64,000 nt of DNA from NCBI GenBank assembly GCA_963691715.1, contig OY829281.1, forward strand, positions 310,001 to 374,000, read 5' to 3'. The stretch comes from HXMU1420-13 sp963691715 (GTDB lineage: Bacteria > Bacteroidota > Rhodothermia > Balneolales > Balneolaceae). This document shows positions 17,114 through 26,605 of this stretch, in pieces. How positions within the stretch are numbered: position 1 is the stretch's first letter; each line of letters begins with the position of its first letter. The notes under the pieces were generated by a model. That model saw nothing but the letters and a program-made list of their open reading frames with translations, was not told the DNA's origin and did not search any database. The position numbers and the translations under genes are program-made.

Positions 17114-17959
17114 ATGAGCTGGTTTAAACGCGACGTAGATAATATTCAGACCTCTACAAAAAAAGAAATGCCTGAAGGTGTTTGGGTAAAAGTACCATCA
17201 ACAGGTGAAACTATTCATCGTAGAGAATTAGAAGATAACTGTAATGTGGATCCATTGAGTGGATATCATTTTAGAATAGGAGCAAAACAATATTTTGAAA
17301 TCCTTTTTGATGATGGGAAATATACCGAGATTGCGGGTGATATAGTCTCAAATGACCCTCTAAAGTTTACCGATAGAAAAAAATATACAGATCGGTTAGA
17401 GGCCGCTACAAAAAAAACAGGGCTTTCCGACGCAGCCATGATTGGTGTAGGAAAAATTAATGGTCTCGATTTGGTAGTTGGATGTATGGACTTTAGTTTT
17501 ATTGGAGGAAGTATGGGATCGGTTGTAGGTGAACGATTAGCCCAAGGCGCTGAATATGCTTTAAAACATAAATTCCCTTACATGATTATTTCACAATCTG
17601 GTGGCGCACGTATGATGGAAAGTGTACTCAGTCTTATGCAATTAGCAAAGATATCAGCAAAATTGGCTCTACTAGATGAAGCAGGCATCCCATATATATC
17701 CTATTTAACAAACCCAACAACAGGTGGCGTTACTGCTAGTTTTGCAATGCTTGGTGATTTTAATGTGGCTGAGCCTGGTGCATTGATTGGTTTTGCAGGT
17801 CCAAGAGTTATACGACAAACTATAGGCCGAGATTTACCTGAAGGATTTCAAACATCTGAGTATTTATTAGAGCATGGATTCTTAGATTTTATTATTGAGA
17901 GAACGCAAATGAAGGATAAAATCACGCAGCTGCTCAAACTGATTTTGAATAACAAATAG
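17114..17959 (+). CDS. accD: Acetyl-CoA carboxylase carboxyltransferase subunit beta, zinc-ribbon cysteines lost
   Basis: A 281-residue AccD that, with AccA, transfers the carboxyl group from carboxybiotin to acetyl-CoA for fatty acid synthesis. The catalytic core is intact: GGSMGSVVGERLAQG, SQSGGARMMESVLSLMQ, TNPTTGGVTASFAMLGD, ALIGFAGPRVI. The N-terminus aligns without gaps to E. coli AccD, but the four zinc cysteines C27, C30, C46 and C49 are here Val27, Thr30, Asp46 and Ser49. The ribbon region itself is kept (GVWVKVPSTGETIHRRELE). No accA gene is nearby. The start ATG is preceded by TTAGAAGGA, a fair ribosome site, and by a possibly structured leader. Confidence 0.94.
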   Translation: MSWFKRDVDNIQTSTKKEMPEGVWVKVPSTGETIHRRELEDNCNVDPLSGYHFRIGAKQYFEILFDDGKYTEIAGDIVSNDPLKFTDRKKYTDRLEAATKKTGLSDAAMIGVGKINGLDLVVGCMDFSFIGGSMGSVVGERLAQGAEYALKHKFPYMIISQSGGARMMESVLSLMQLAKISAKLALLDEAGIPYISYLTNPTTGGVTASFAMLGDFNVAEPGALIGFAGPRVIRQTIGRDLPEGFQTSEYLLEHGFLDFIIERTQMKDKITQLLKLILNNK

Positions 17960-17969
17960 CTAACAGGAA

Positions 17970-18001
17970 TGTAACATCAGCGGATAATTGGAGTTGTTAC
18001 A
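17970..18001. other. Inverted repeat TGTAACA/TGTTACA before the S9 peptidase gene
   Basis: A perfect 7-base inverted repeat (17970-17976 and 17995-18001) with an 18-base spacer lies in the short gap between accD and the peptidase gene, ending 23 bases before its ATG. It could be a hairpin or an operator; nothing else supports either. Confidence 0.25.
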
Positions 18002-18024
18002 CACTAATTTTAAATGAAAGGATT

Positions 18025-20184
18025 ATGCGATCATCGTTAAGATTATGTATTGCTCTATTTTTTTGTGCCAACTTTTCATTAAATGCACAAGAGCAACATA
18101 CCATCGAATTTAACCATCTGTTTGATGGGACATTCACACCAAAGGGAATTCAAAATATTCGATGGATGAATGATGGCCAATTTTACAGTTCAACGGACAG
18201 GCAAAGAATTAGTAGGCATAATATTACCACTGGTGAAAAAGAAGTTCTTTTTGATGGAAAAGATTTCGATGATTTAGTTGTTCATGGATACGAATTTTCA
18301 GCTGATGAAAATCTGATTTTAATTAAAACAGATGTTGAACAACTTTGGAGAAGATCCACCAAGGAAAATTATTTCCTTTACAATCGCTCAAAAAAAACTT
18401 TGCAAAAACTAACAAAAAGTGATCAAAAACAACAGTATGCTGAACTAAATGAAAAAGGAGATAAGGCTGCCTTTGTTCAAAATAATAACCTTTTTTGGGT
18501 TAACTTAAATACTGGAGAAGAGACACAAATAACTGATGATGGCACTTTTAATTCCATTATTAACGGTGCAGCAGACTGGGTATATGAAGAAGAATTTGGT
18601 TTTGCAAAAGCATGGTTTTGGTCTCCAAATGGAGATCGTATAGCATTTTATCGATTTGATGAAAAGCATGTCAAAGAGTTTACCATGGAATTATGGGGTG
18701 GCTTATATCCTGACCAAGTACGATTTAAATATCCCAAAGCAGGTGAGCAAAATGCTATAGTAAGTATACATGTGTATGACTTGTCGACTGGTGAAACTAA
18801 AATGATGGATATTGGAGAGGAATCAGATCAATATATTCCACGCATTAATTGGAGTAAAGATAATGATTTACTTTCTATTCGTAGAATGAATAGACTTCAG
18901 AACCAAGAGGAGTTACTTTTTGCAAATGTATCAACAGGTGAAACGAAATTAATCTTAACTGAAACCAGCGAAACCTGGTTAGATGTGCATGATGATCTGT
19001 ATTTCCATGGAAATGGCAAACAATTTATTACAACTTCTTCAAAAAGTGGATTTAATCACGTGTATTTGTACAGCATGGAAGGGAAACAAATACGTCAAAT
19101 TACCAAGGGAGAATATGATGTAACTGAAATTATTGGCTATAATGAACGTAATCATAATTTATACTATCTAAGTACAGAAGTTTCCCCACTACAAAGACAC
19201 TTTTATCGTGTTCGTGTGGATGGTCGCAGAAAGAAGGCAATGACTCAACAAGAAGGATGGTATTCCATAAACATGAGTCGAGATTATAAGTATTACATAC
19301 AATCATTTTCTGATTATGATAAACCACCCGTTTATACGCTGCATGAGGCGAACAATAAATTGATTCGAGTGATTGAAGACAATGCACAGCTGGTTGCAAA
19401 CATTGATACGTTTAGCTATCAACATAAAGAGATTATAACACTAGATGTTAATGGCGAATCTTTAAATGCCTATATGATTAAGCCTCCAAATTTTGATGAA
19501 GAAAAAAAATATCCAGTATTAATGTATGTCTATGGTGGTCCTGGTAGCCAAACAGTAACACGAAATTTTGAGGCAGGTCAAAGACCTATGTGGCATCAAT
19601 ATTTAGTGAACAAGGGCTATATCATTGTCTCAGTTGATAATAGGGGAACTGGTGGAAGAGGAATTGCTTTTAAAAATCAAATTTATAAACAACTTGGAGT
19701 TCTTGAGACAGAAGACCAAGTGGAAGCAGCTAGAATTGTTTCTGAAATGCCTTATGTGGATGCAGATAGAATAGGAATTTGGGGATGGAGTTATGGGGGA
19801 TACATGAGTACGCTTTCATTGGAAGAAGGAAATGATGTGTTTAAGTCAGCAATTGCTGTAGCCCCAGTAACACACTGGAAATTTTATGATACCATTTATA
19901 CAGAACGTTTTATGCAAACGCCGCAATTAAACCCAGATGGATATAATATGGCTGCTCCCATCAACATGGTAGATAAAATTCAAGGTGAATATTTATTGAT
20001 TCATGGAACTGGCGATGATAATGTTCATTATCAAAATGCGGTTGAAATGGTTCAGGCTTTAATTGAAAATAATATTCAATTTCAAACTATGTATTATCCA
20101 AATCTTGCTCATAGTATTTATGGAGGGAATGCACGCCAACATTTATGGCGATTAATGAGTGAATTTATTTTAGAAAAACTTTAA
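18025..20184 (+). CDS. Secreted S9 family prolyl/dipeptidyl peptidase (DPP-IV-like)
   Basis: A 719-residue exported serine peptidase. The signal peptide spans residues 1-21 (cut near LNAQ). A DPP-IV N-terminal beta-propeller spans roughly 60-460, and the double-Glu type segment DWVYEEEFG is present, as expected for dipeptidyl-peptidase binding of a free N-terminus. The alpha/beta-hydrolase domain is at the C-terminus. The nucleophile is Ser589 in GIWGWSYGGYMS; Asp lies in HGTGDDNVHYQN (about 660-671) and His in LAHSIYGG. It should release X-Pro or X-Ala dipeptides in the periplasm. The neighbours are unrelated core genes. Confidence 0.93.
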   Translation: MRSSLRLCIALFFCANFSLNAQEQHTIEFNHLFDGTFTPKGIQNIRWMNDGQFYSSTDRQRISRHNITTGEKEVLFDGKDFDDLVVHGYEFSADENLILIKTDVEQLWRRSTKENYFLYNRSKKTLQKLTKSDQKQQYAELNEKGDKAAFVQNNNLFWVNLNTGEETQITDDGTFNSIINGAADWVYEEEFGFAKAWFWSPNGDRIAFYRFDEKHVKEFTMELWGGLYPDQVRFKYPKAGEQNAIVSIHVYDLSTGETKMMDIGEESDQYIPRINWSKDNDLLSIRRMNRLQNQEELLFANVSTGETKLILTETSETWLDVHDDLYFHGNGKQFITTSSKSGFNHVYLYSMEGKQIRQITKGEYDVTEIIGYNERNHNLYYLSTEVSPLQRHFYRVRVDGRRKKAMTQQEGWYSINMSRDYKYYIQSFSDYDKPPVYTLHEANNKLIRVIEDNAQLVANIDTFSYQHKEIITLDVNGESLNAYMIKPPNFDEEKKYPVLMYVYGGPGSQTVTRNFEAGQRPMWHQYLVNKGYIIVSVDNRGTGGRGIAFKNQIYKQLGVLETEDQVEAARIVSEMPYVDADRIGIWGWSYGGYMSTLSLEEGNDVFKSAIAVAPVTHWKFYDTIYTERFMQTPQLNPDGYNMAAPINMVDKIQGEYLLIHGTGDDNVHYQNAVEMVQALIENNIQFQTMYYPNLAHSIYGGNARQHLWRLMSEFILEKL

Positions 20185-20271
20185 TAAGTAGTTAGAGATG
20201 TAATATTGAATGTCGAGAAGATTTAGATTTTAATTTCTCTATGTATTCAAGAATTTTGAAAAATTAGTACA

Positions 20272-21267
20272 ATGCGATTTGCAGATTATGCGAAAATATA
20301 TGTAACAGCAGGAAAAGGTGGTGATGGATCCGCTCATTTTCGAAGGGAGAAATTTATCCCTAAAGGAGGGCCCGATGGAGGTGATGGCGGAAAAGGTGGA
20401 AGCATTGTGCTAAAAGGCAACGAAAACCTCAATACATTACTTGATTTACGCTATAAAAAATATATTAAAGCAAAAAGAGGTGAGCACGGGATGAAAAGCC
20501 GAAAAACCGGCGCTGGTGGTGAGAATATTATTCTTGAAGTTCCACTTGGTACTGTTGCTTATGATGCTGAAACAAAAGAACGCCTTGGTGAAATCACCGA
20601 ATTTAATGAAGAACTTGTGATTGCAGAAGGAGGAAAAGGCGGTTTAGGTAATTGGCATTTCAAATCGGCAACAAATCAAACACCACAATTTGCTCAAGAG
20701 GGTAAAGTTGGAGAGGAGAGAATAGTAGAGCTTGAGCTAAAATTAATAGCCGATGTTGGGTTGGTTGGCTTTCCAAATGCTGGTAAAAGTAATTTGTTGG
20801 CTGCATTATCAGAGGCTAAACCTAAGATTGGTGATTATCCGTTTACAACTCTAGAGCCCAATCTTGGAGTTGTAAAATTCAGTGATTTTCGAAGTTTCGT
20901 TATGGCAGATATTCCAGGAATTATTGAGGAAGCGCATCAAGGTAAAGGTCTTGGTATCCAATTTTTAAGACATATTGAAAGAAATAATGTCTTGTTGTTT
21001 ATGGTTGCTTCAGATACAGATATACTGTATGAATATGAAGCTTTGGTAAATGAGTTAAAAGCTTATCGTTCCGACCTATTAGATAAACCACGAGTATTAG
21101 CTATCACTAAGATGGATTTAAAACAAGGCTTTAAGTTAGAAGAAGACTTGCATTTTAAAGATGAAATTCCCGTTATTCCTATATCATCAGCTACAAACTA
21201 TGGAGTTGATGAGTTAAGGGAAACACTTTGGGAAGCAATTCAGAATGCAAAACAACATACCAATTAA
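20272..21267 (+). CDS. obgE: GTPase ObgE/CgtA
   Basis: A 331-residue Obg GTPase. The glycine-rich Obg domain (1-158) shows AGKGGDGSAHFRREKF and GPDGGDGGKGGS. The G domain follows with G1 GFPNAGKSN, switch segments YPFTTLEPNLG and ADIPGIIEEAHQGKGLG, ITKMD for G4 and ISSATNYG for G5. It acts in late 50S ribosome assembly and stress signalling. There is no extended C-terminal domain. The last 23 bases overlap dprA, so the two are translationally linked. Confidence 0.96.
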   Translation: MRFADYAKIYVTAGKGGDGSAHFRREKFIPKGGPDGGDGGKGGSIVLKGNENLNTLLDLRYKKYIKAKRGEHGMKSRKTGAGGENIILEVPLGTVAYDAETKERLGEITEFNEELVIAEGGKGGLGNWHFKSATNQTPQFAQEGKVGEERIVELELKLIADVGLVGFPNAGKSNLLAALSEAKPKIGDYPFTTLEPNLGVVKFSDFRSFVMADIPGIIEEAHQGKGLGIQFLRHIERNNVLLFMVASDTDILYEYEALVNELKAYRSDLLDKPRVLAITKMDLKQGFKLEEDLHFKDEIPVIPISSATNYGVDELRETLWEAIQNAKQHTN

Positions 21268-22366
21268 GAATCTTTTGGCACTTAATTTAGTGTCAGGTTT
21301 TGGGCCAAAACGAGTAAAACAACTTCTAGAGAAATTTCCAGATCCAACAAAAGTCTTTAAACTCTCAAAATCCCAGATAAGAAGTATAGAAGGGATAGGA
21401 GAGGCTTCAGCACTTAGCTTGTTATCTTTTAATGAATGGGAGCAAGTTGAAAGTATACTTGAAGCTACAAAAAAAACAGACTCAAAAATTTTAACAATCT
21501 ATGATAAGAAGTATCCCAATTTACTTAAACAGATCTATGATCCACCTATTTTAATTTGGTATAAGGGAGATATTGATTTGCTTAATGAACCTGGAATAGC
21601 CGTTGTAGGAACTCGAAATACATCAACCTATGGAAAAAAAATTGCAAAGGAACTTACAACCGAATTATGTAAATCTGGATTATGTATTTTTAGTGGGTTA
21701 GCCCATGGAATAGACTCTGTGGCGCATTATGCTGCACTTGAAGCAGAAGGAAAAACAGTGGCTGTTTTAGGATCTGGAATTGATTGGATATATCCTTCAA
21801 GAAATAAAGGATTAGCAAATGCTATAGTAAAATCAGAAGGGTTAGTAATTACAGAATACCCACCAGGAACAAAACCTGATGCCGGTAACTTTCCGGTTAG
21901 AAATAGGATCGTAAGCGGTTTAAGTTTGGGGACTTTAGTAATTGAGTCGGGGATACAAGGAGGGAGTATGATTACTGCAGAATTAGCATTAGACCAAAAT
22001 AGAGAAGTTTTTGCAGTACCTCATCCAATTAATAGCGCCAGCGGAACAGGATGTAATTATTTGATCAAGAATGGTGCTAAATTAGTTCAAACAGTAGATG
22101 ATATTATTGAAGAATTGCCATTAGAGGAAAATATTCAACATTCACTACCTAATGATACATTAATAAAAACATTAAGCTGGAGGGAGTTAGAATTAGATGA
22201 GCTTAGTAAAAAAATATGTGAACAACTTGAAGACAGTGAATATCAAATTGATGCGTTATCAGATAAACTTGAAATTTCTACCAGCCAACTATTAGTATCC
22301 ATGCTCTCACTGGAAATGAAGCAAATTGTAACTCAAAAAGCAGGAAAAATTTTTCAATTACGCTGA
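21245..22366 (+). CDS. dprA: DNA processing protein DprA (Smf)
   Basis: A 373-residue protein with an N-terminal helix-hairpin-helix region (IEGIGEASALSLL), a central Rossmann-type DprA domain (IAVVGTRNTSTYGKKIA, FSGLAHGIDSVAHYAAL, VLGSGIDWIYPSRN, GNFPVRNRIVSGLS, QGGSMITAELALDQNREVFAVP) and a C-terminal winged helix (DALSDKLEISTSQLLVSMLSLEM). DprA loads RecA on incoming single-stranded DNA in natural transformation. It overlaps obgE at its 5' end. Its 3' end overlaps the convergent DUF885 gene by 13 bases. Confidence 0.95.
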   Translation: MQNNIPIKNLLALNLVSGFGPKRVKQLLEKFPDPTKVFKLSKSQIRSIEGIGEASALSLLSFNEWEQVESILEATKKTDSKILTIYDKKYPNLLKQIYDPPILIWYKGDIDLLNEPGIAVVGTRNTSTYGKKIAKELTTELCKSGLCIFSGLAHGIDSVAHYAALEAEGKTVAVLGSGIDWIYPSRNKGLANAIVKSEGLVITEYPPGTKPDAGNFPVRNRIVSGLSLGTLVIESGIQGGSMITAELALDQNREVFAVPHPINSASGTGCNYLIKNGAKLVQTVDDIIEELPLEENIQHSLPNDTLIKTLSWRELELDELSKKICEQLEDSEYQIDALSDKLEISTSQLLVSMLSLEMKQIVTQKAGKIFQLR

Positions 22367-24102
22367 TCAAGATGTTCAATTTTTTGTATAACCCAACGAT
22401 AAATAATTTCTTCAAGTATACTCATTGTTACGGTTCCTTTACTAAGAACAACATCATGAAATTCTTTGATATCAAATTGTGGACCTAGACGTTCTTCGGC
22501 AAATTTGCGTAATTCTTTTATTTTAATTTCTCCCATTTTATATGCTAAAGCCTGACCAGGCCAGGTGATGTATCGATTTATTTCGGTATTTATTTCATGG
22601 ATAGATAGAGCAGAATTATTAGTTAAATAAGCAACTGCTTTATCACGAGACCAACCTAAATAATGGATACCTGTATCAATTACTAAGCGGCAAGCGCGCC
22701 ACATTTCATAAGTAAGTCTTCCAAATTCTGAATATGGATCGGTATATAAACCTAGTTCATATCCTAGAAATTCTGCATATAAGCCCCATCCTTCACCAAA
22801 TGCATTGATATACATATTTCTACGAAAAGTCGGTAAAGTTTCCATTTCAGCTGTTAAAGCAATTTGGAGATGATGGCCAGGCATGGCCTCATGAAGTGTT
22901 AAGGCTTCTAGAGTGTAAAGTGTTCGGCTTTCAAGTTTGGTGGTATTCACCCAATATTGTCCACCACGATCTGAATCTGGTGATGCTCCCGAGTAACGTC
23001 CAGCCGTGTAATTTTCAGCTAGATAATCAGGTACTGGTACAACGCCATATGGCTGTCTTGGTAAACGTCCAAAAAGTGAGGGTAAACGACCATCAATTGA
23101 TTTTGATATCCATGCGGCTTCCTTTAAAAGTTCAACTCCTGTTTTTGGATAAAACTGCTGGTCAGTTCTTAGAAATTCGACAAATTGTGAGAACTCTCTT
23201 CCAAATTCTAACCGTTCAATGATGGAATACATTTGTGCCTTAATTCTTTCTACCTCTTTAAGTCCTATCTCATGAACTTCTTGAGGTGTTATATTTTGAG
23301 TGGTATAAAAACGTGTTTTATGCTCATAATATGATTTTCCTTTGGGGATAGTGGAGGCGCCTAAGCCTTTTCTGGTGTTTGGGAAGTACTCATTTTCAAA
23401 AAAGTCTTTTACTCTCTGATAGCTTGGAACCACATTCTTTATAATAGATTTCTGAACCAATTCTTTGGCTTCTAACCAATCCTTTTCATTATACTGTTGT
23501 GGTTTATTGAGTAAAGGTTTGAAGAAAATTGATTCTTTAGGGTTTTCTACAATGTAAGGGTTATAGGTTGCTTGATAATTTTGAAGACCTTCAAGTGGTT
23601 GAGTAATACCAAGTTCTATTCCCAAGCGCATAAGAACTAAATGTTCATCGAAATATCTAGGAATATCAGAAAGAAATTGAAGATAATTATCTACACTTTC
23701 TTTTGAATTTAGAGTACCATTTGTACGCCAAAGAATATGAGTATGAAATCCACTTTCAGAAAGGATTGGAATGAGATATTCCTGATACTCGAATAATTTA
23801 ATCTTGTTATCTACATCAAATCGAAGAAGTGAATGTGATATATAATCATCAAATGAAAGAGTTTGGGTATCTAATTCATCAAGTCTGCTAAGTATTGATT
23901 TATTGAATAGATATTCTTTTTCGAAATATTCGACAGTAGCAAAACCAAGAGGATATAATCTTATTTCTTGTTCAGTGTATCTATTATCTTCAAATTTAGA
24001 ATAATCTAGAAGTATAGAGTTTAATGTAGAGTCTGAGGTAAGAACTATTTGCGCTTTTAAACAATATGGAAGAAAAATAAATAGTATAGTAATTAAACGC
24101 AT
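22354..24102 (-). CDS. Secreted DUF885 metallopeptidase-like protein
   Basis: A 582-residue exported protein with an N-terminal signal peptide (ITILFIFLPYCLKAQ). The long DUF885 helical domain holds the zinc-type motif LHEAMPGHHLQIAL, followed by the conserved FGEGWGLYAEFLGYE about 45 residues later. Family members are putative carboxypeptidase-like metalloenzymes of the periplasm; one related group is annotated as DUF885 dipeptidases. It ends in KGTVTMSILEEIIYRWV, typical of the family C-terminus. It is separated from the upstream secreted-protein gene by a strong hairpin at 24127. Confidence 0.88.
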   Translation of the reverse strand: MRLITILFIFLPYCLKAQIVLTSDSTLNSILLDYSKFEDNRYTEQEIRLYPLGFATVEYFEKEYLFNKSILSRLDELDTQTLSFDDYISHSLLRFDVDNKIKLFEYQEYLIPILSESGFHTHILWRTNGTLNSKESVDNYLQFLSDIPRYFDEHLVLMRLGIELGITQPLEGLQNYQATYNPYIVENPKESIFFKPLLNKPQQYNEKDWLEAKELVQKSIIKNVVPSYQRVKDFFENEYFPNTRKGLGASTIPKGKSYYEHKTRFYTTQNITPQEVHEIGLKEVERIKAQMYSIIERLEFGREFSQFVEFLRTDQQFYPKTGVELLKEAAWISKSIDGRLPSLFGRLPRQPYGVVPVPDYLAENYTAGRYSGASPDSDRGGQYWVNTTKLESRTLYTLEALTLHEAMPGHHLQIALTAEMETLPTFRRNMYINAFGEGWGLYAEFLGYELGLYTDPYSEFGRLTYEMWRACRLVIDTGIHYLGWSRDKAVAYLTNNSALSIHEINTEINRYITWPGQALAYKMGEIKIKELRKFAEERLGPQFDIKEFHDVVLSKGTVTMSILEEIIYRWVIQKIEHLDQRN

Positions 24103-24126
24103 AGTTAGAATGTTTATCAGACAAAT

Positions 24127-24163
24127 AAAAAAGGTTTTTCAAATTTAATTGAAAAACCTTTTT
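24127..24163 (-). terminator. Bidirectional-type intrinsic terminator
   Basis: A perfect 15-base inverted repeat (AAAAAGGTTTTTCAA at 24128-24142 and its complement at 24149-24163) with a 6-base loop. Read on the minus strand it lies 17 bases after the stop of the gene ending at 24180 and finishes in a U-tract. It should separate that gene from the DUF885 gene. Confidence 0.75.
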
Positions 24164-24179
24164 GAATGATAAAATAATT

Positions 24180-24605
24180 TTATTGCTCAAACATTGCTAA
24201 TCCCCAATAACAAGGTTCTACTTCGCAAGAAAACATTGAAATTTCGATTTTATAGCGACCAGATTTTTCTGGTGTAAAATAAATAAGTGGAAAATCATCA
24301 TCTTCAATATCACTATCAATTTCGTTTGATTCACTATCGTATAAATAAAGATCAAGATCATTACAATCTTCATCACAAAACCCTCTCAATAGATAATCAG
24401 TGCCACTGTTGAAATAGAAAGTCCAAGTATTGTCTTCGTCTTCATCGATCGCACCAATGACGTAATTTTTCATTGAATAGCCATCATCAGATGCACTTTC
24501 ATAGGAGTTTTGTATTTGGTTCCATACAGTTTCGGTGTAAGACTGTGCATAAGTTGCAACAGATCCAATAAGTATTAAACAGAACACGAGCGTTAAATTT
24601 TTCAT
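24180..24605 (-). CDS. Small acidic secreted beta-sandwich-like protein
   Basis: A 141-residue protein with a clean signal peptide (MKNLTLVFCLILIGSVATYAQ). The mature part is very acidic and ends in a beta-rich stretch resembling bacterial pre-peptidase C-terminal domains: NTWTFYFNSGTDYLLRGF, LDLYLYDSESNEID, PLIYFTPEKSGRYKIEIS. Four mature cysteines (CDEDC, and SCEVEPC near the end) could form two disulphides. No enzyme domain is attached. I do not know a function; it may bind divalent cations given the Asp/Glu clusters. A terminator follows at 24127. Confidence 0.75.
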   Translation of the reverse strand: MKNLTLVFCLILIGSVATYAQSYTETVWNQIQNSYESASDDGYSMKNYVIGAIDEDEDNTWTFYFNSGTDYLLRGFCDEDCNDLDLYLYDSESNEIDSDIEDDDFPLIYFTPEKSGRYKIEISMFSCEVEPCYWGLAMFEQ

Positions 24606-24667
24606 ACCTAGATCCCATTAATTAAGCTATCAATATAATATTTTTGCGAATAATAATAGGGAATAGG

Positions 24668-26401
24668 TTATTTAACTTCTAGATCAACTAAAATACGATC
24701 GATTTTATGTTCCAATTCAGCAGATTTTGTCTCATAAAGCTCCTTAGATTCAAGATGTGTATTTACGCTACAATAAAACTTGATTTTTGGTTCTGTACCT
24801 GATGGCCTTGCTGATATAATACTTCCATCTTTAGTAATAAATTGAAGTACATTAGAACCTGGGAGTTGCGTTGATTCATGTTGTCCAGTTTCAAGATGGT
24901 TTACCTCTTGCGATAAGAAATCTTTAACCATTACAACAGGAGATCCACCTAAATTTGATGGCGGATTTGCTCTAAAATTGAGCATCATATTCTGTATCTC
25001 TTCTGCTCCAGCTTTCCCTTTTTTTGTTACAGATACTAATCGTTCAACGAATAGACCATGTTCTACATACATATCAATTAATGCTTCGAATAAACTTGAG
25101 CCATTATCTTTATAGAAAGCAGCCATTTCTGCGATTATAACTGATGAAACCACAGCATCTTTATCTCGAACATGCTCCCCAATTAAATAGCCATAACTTT
25201 CTTCACCACCAGCAATAAACGTTTTTTCACCCTTTAATCGGGTAATCATTTCACCTATATATTTAAAGCCTGTAAGTGTGTTAAAGCATTGAACCCCATA
25301 AGATTCAGCAATGCGATCTATAAGATAGCTGGTAACTATAGTTTTTACGATATACTCATTTCCAGTTAATTTATCAGCTTCTTTCCATGCTGTGAGCATA
25401 TAGTTGAGTATAAGTGTTCCCGTCATATTCCCATTAAAAAGAACCATCTCACCGTTATTGTTTCTTACTGCAATACCCACCCTATCTGCATCAGGGTCTG
25501 TAGCCATAACCAGTTCAGCATCTATTTCTTCAGCTTTTTTAATAGCCATACTAAGAGCTTCCTGTTCTTCTGGATTTGGATATATTACGGTAGGAAAGTT
25601 TCCATCTACCACCATTTGTTCTTCAACTAATGTCACATTAGTGAAACCAAATGCTTCTAGAGCCGGAGGACAAGAAACACCACCAGTTCCATGAATAGGA
25701 GAAAAAACGATGCTTAAATCATGTTGACGTTTAATAGCATCCTTTGAAACAGATAGCTTAACGAGCTCATCGATGTATTTTTTATCAATTTCTTCGCCTA
25801 TTATTTCAATAAGCTCAGTATTACCCTCAAATTCCACATCTTCAACTGATGTAATATTTTGTACTTCTTTCATTACTCTTTCATCAAAAGGAGCAACAAA
25901 TTGTCCGCCATCTGAATCATACGCTTTATAACCATTATATTCTTTCGGGTTATGGGAGGCAGTCAAAACTACTCCACTGTGGCAACCTAATTCTCTAATG
26001 GCAAAAGATAACTCAGGAGTTGGTCTTAGAGCTTCGAAATAGAATACTTTTATGCCATTAGCTGAGAATACATCAGCAACTACTTTGGATAGTGTGTCAG
26101 AATTATTTCGGCAGTCATAAGCAATGGCCACCTTTATTTCTTCACCAGGGTATTCTTTCTTAAGGAAATTAGATAAACCTTGTGTGGCCATTCCAAAAGT
26201 ATACTTGTTAACCCTATTAGAACCGACTCCCATTATACCTCTTAAACCACCAGTTCCAAATTCTAAATCCTTATAAAAGGCATCCGTAAGTTCATTGTAT
26301 TCCTTTTCATCTAATAATGATTGGATATGTGATTTAGTTTCTTGGTCATATCCTCCGGATAACCACATATCTATTTTAGTTTTTACTGATTCTTCAAGCA
26401 T
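24668..26401 (-). CDS. Phospho-sugar mutase (phosphoglucomutase/phosphomannomutase family)
   Basis: A 577-residue four-domain alpha-D-phosphohexomutase of the long (PGM2-like) type. The metal and catalytic loops are all visible: LTASHNPKEYNGYKAYDSDG with the phospho-Ser, ATDPDADRVGIAV for Mg2+, GGEESYGYLIGEH for sugar specificity, and SARPSGTEPKIKFY in domain 4. It interconverts 1- and 6-phosphates of glucose, mannose or possibly (deoxy)ribose. Length and the GEESYGY loop favour glucose-type substrates. It lies 62 bases upstream of the acidic secreted gene on the same strand, which seems unrelated. Confidence 0.93.
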   Translation of the reverse strand: MLEESVKTKIDMWLSGGYDQETKSHIQSLLDEKEYNELTDAFYKDLEFGTGGLRGIMGVGSNRVNKYTFGMATQGLSNFLKKEYPGEEIKVAIAYDCRNNSDTLSKVVADVFSANGIKVFYFEALRPTPELSFAIRELGCHSGVVLTASHNPKEYNGYKAYDSDGGQFVAPFDERVMKEVQNITSVEDVEFEGNTELIEIIGEEIDKKYIDELVKLSVSKDAIKRQHDLSIVFSPIHGTGGVSCPPALEAFGFTNVTLVEEQMVVDGNFPTVIYPNPEEQEALSMAIKKAEEIDAELVMATDPDADRVGIAVRNNNGEMVLFNGNMTGTLILNYMLTAWKEADKLTGNEYIVKTIVTSYLIDRIAESYGVQCFNTLTGFKYIGEMITRLKGEKTFIAGGEESYGYLIGEHVRDKDAVVSSVIIAEMAAFYKDNGSSLFEALIDMYVEHGLFVERLVSVTKKGKAGAEEIQNMMLNFRANPPSNLGGSPVVMVKDFLSQEVNHLETGQHESTQLPGSNVLQFITKDGSIISARPSGTEPKIKFYCSVNTHLESKELYETKSAELEHKIDRILVDLEVK

Positions 26402-26605
26402 TATTTTGTTTATGTCTTATTACTTCAGTTTTGATCAAATATAAAAATATCTCATATTCTTAAGGAGAGAAATAAGGTACATATGTAGCCGGTAAAATAT
26501 TGTCTAAATTGGCAATAATTCGATAACCAATCATGTTTTTTTGCGTATATAATTGCATATTACAATTCTATCAAACTGAACACAAAAAAGAATCTTAAAA
26601 TAGGA

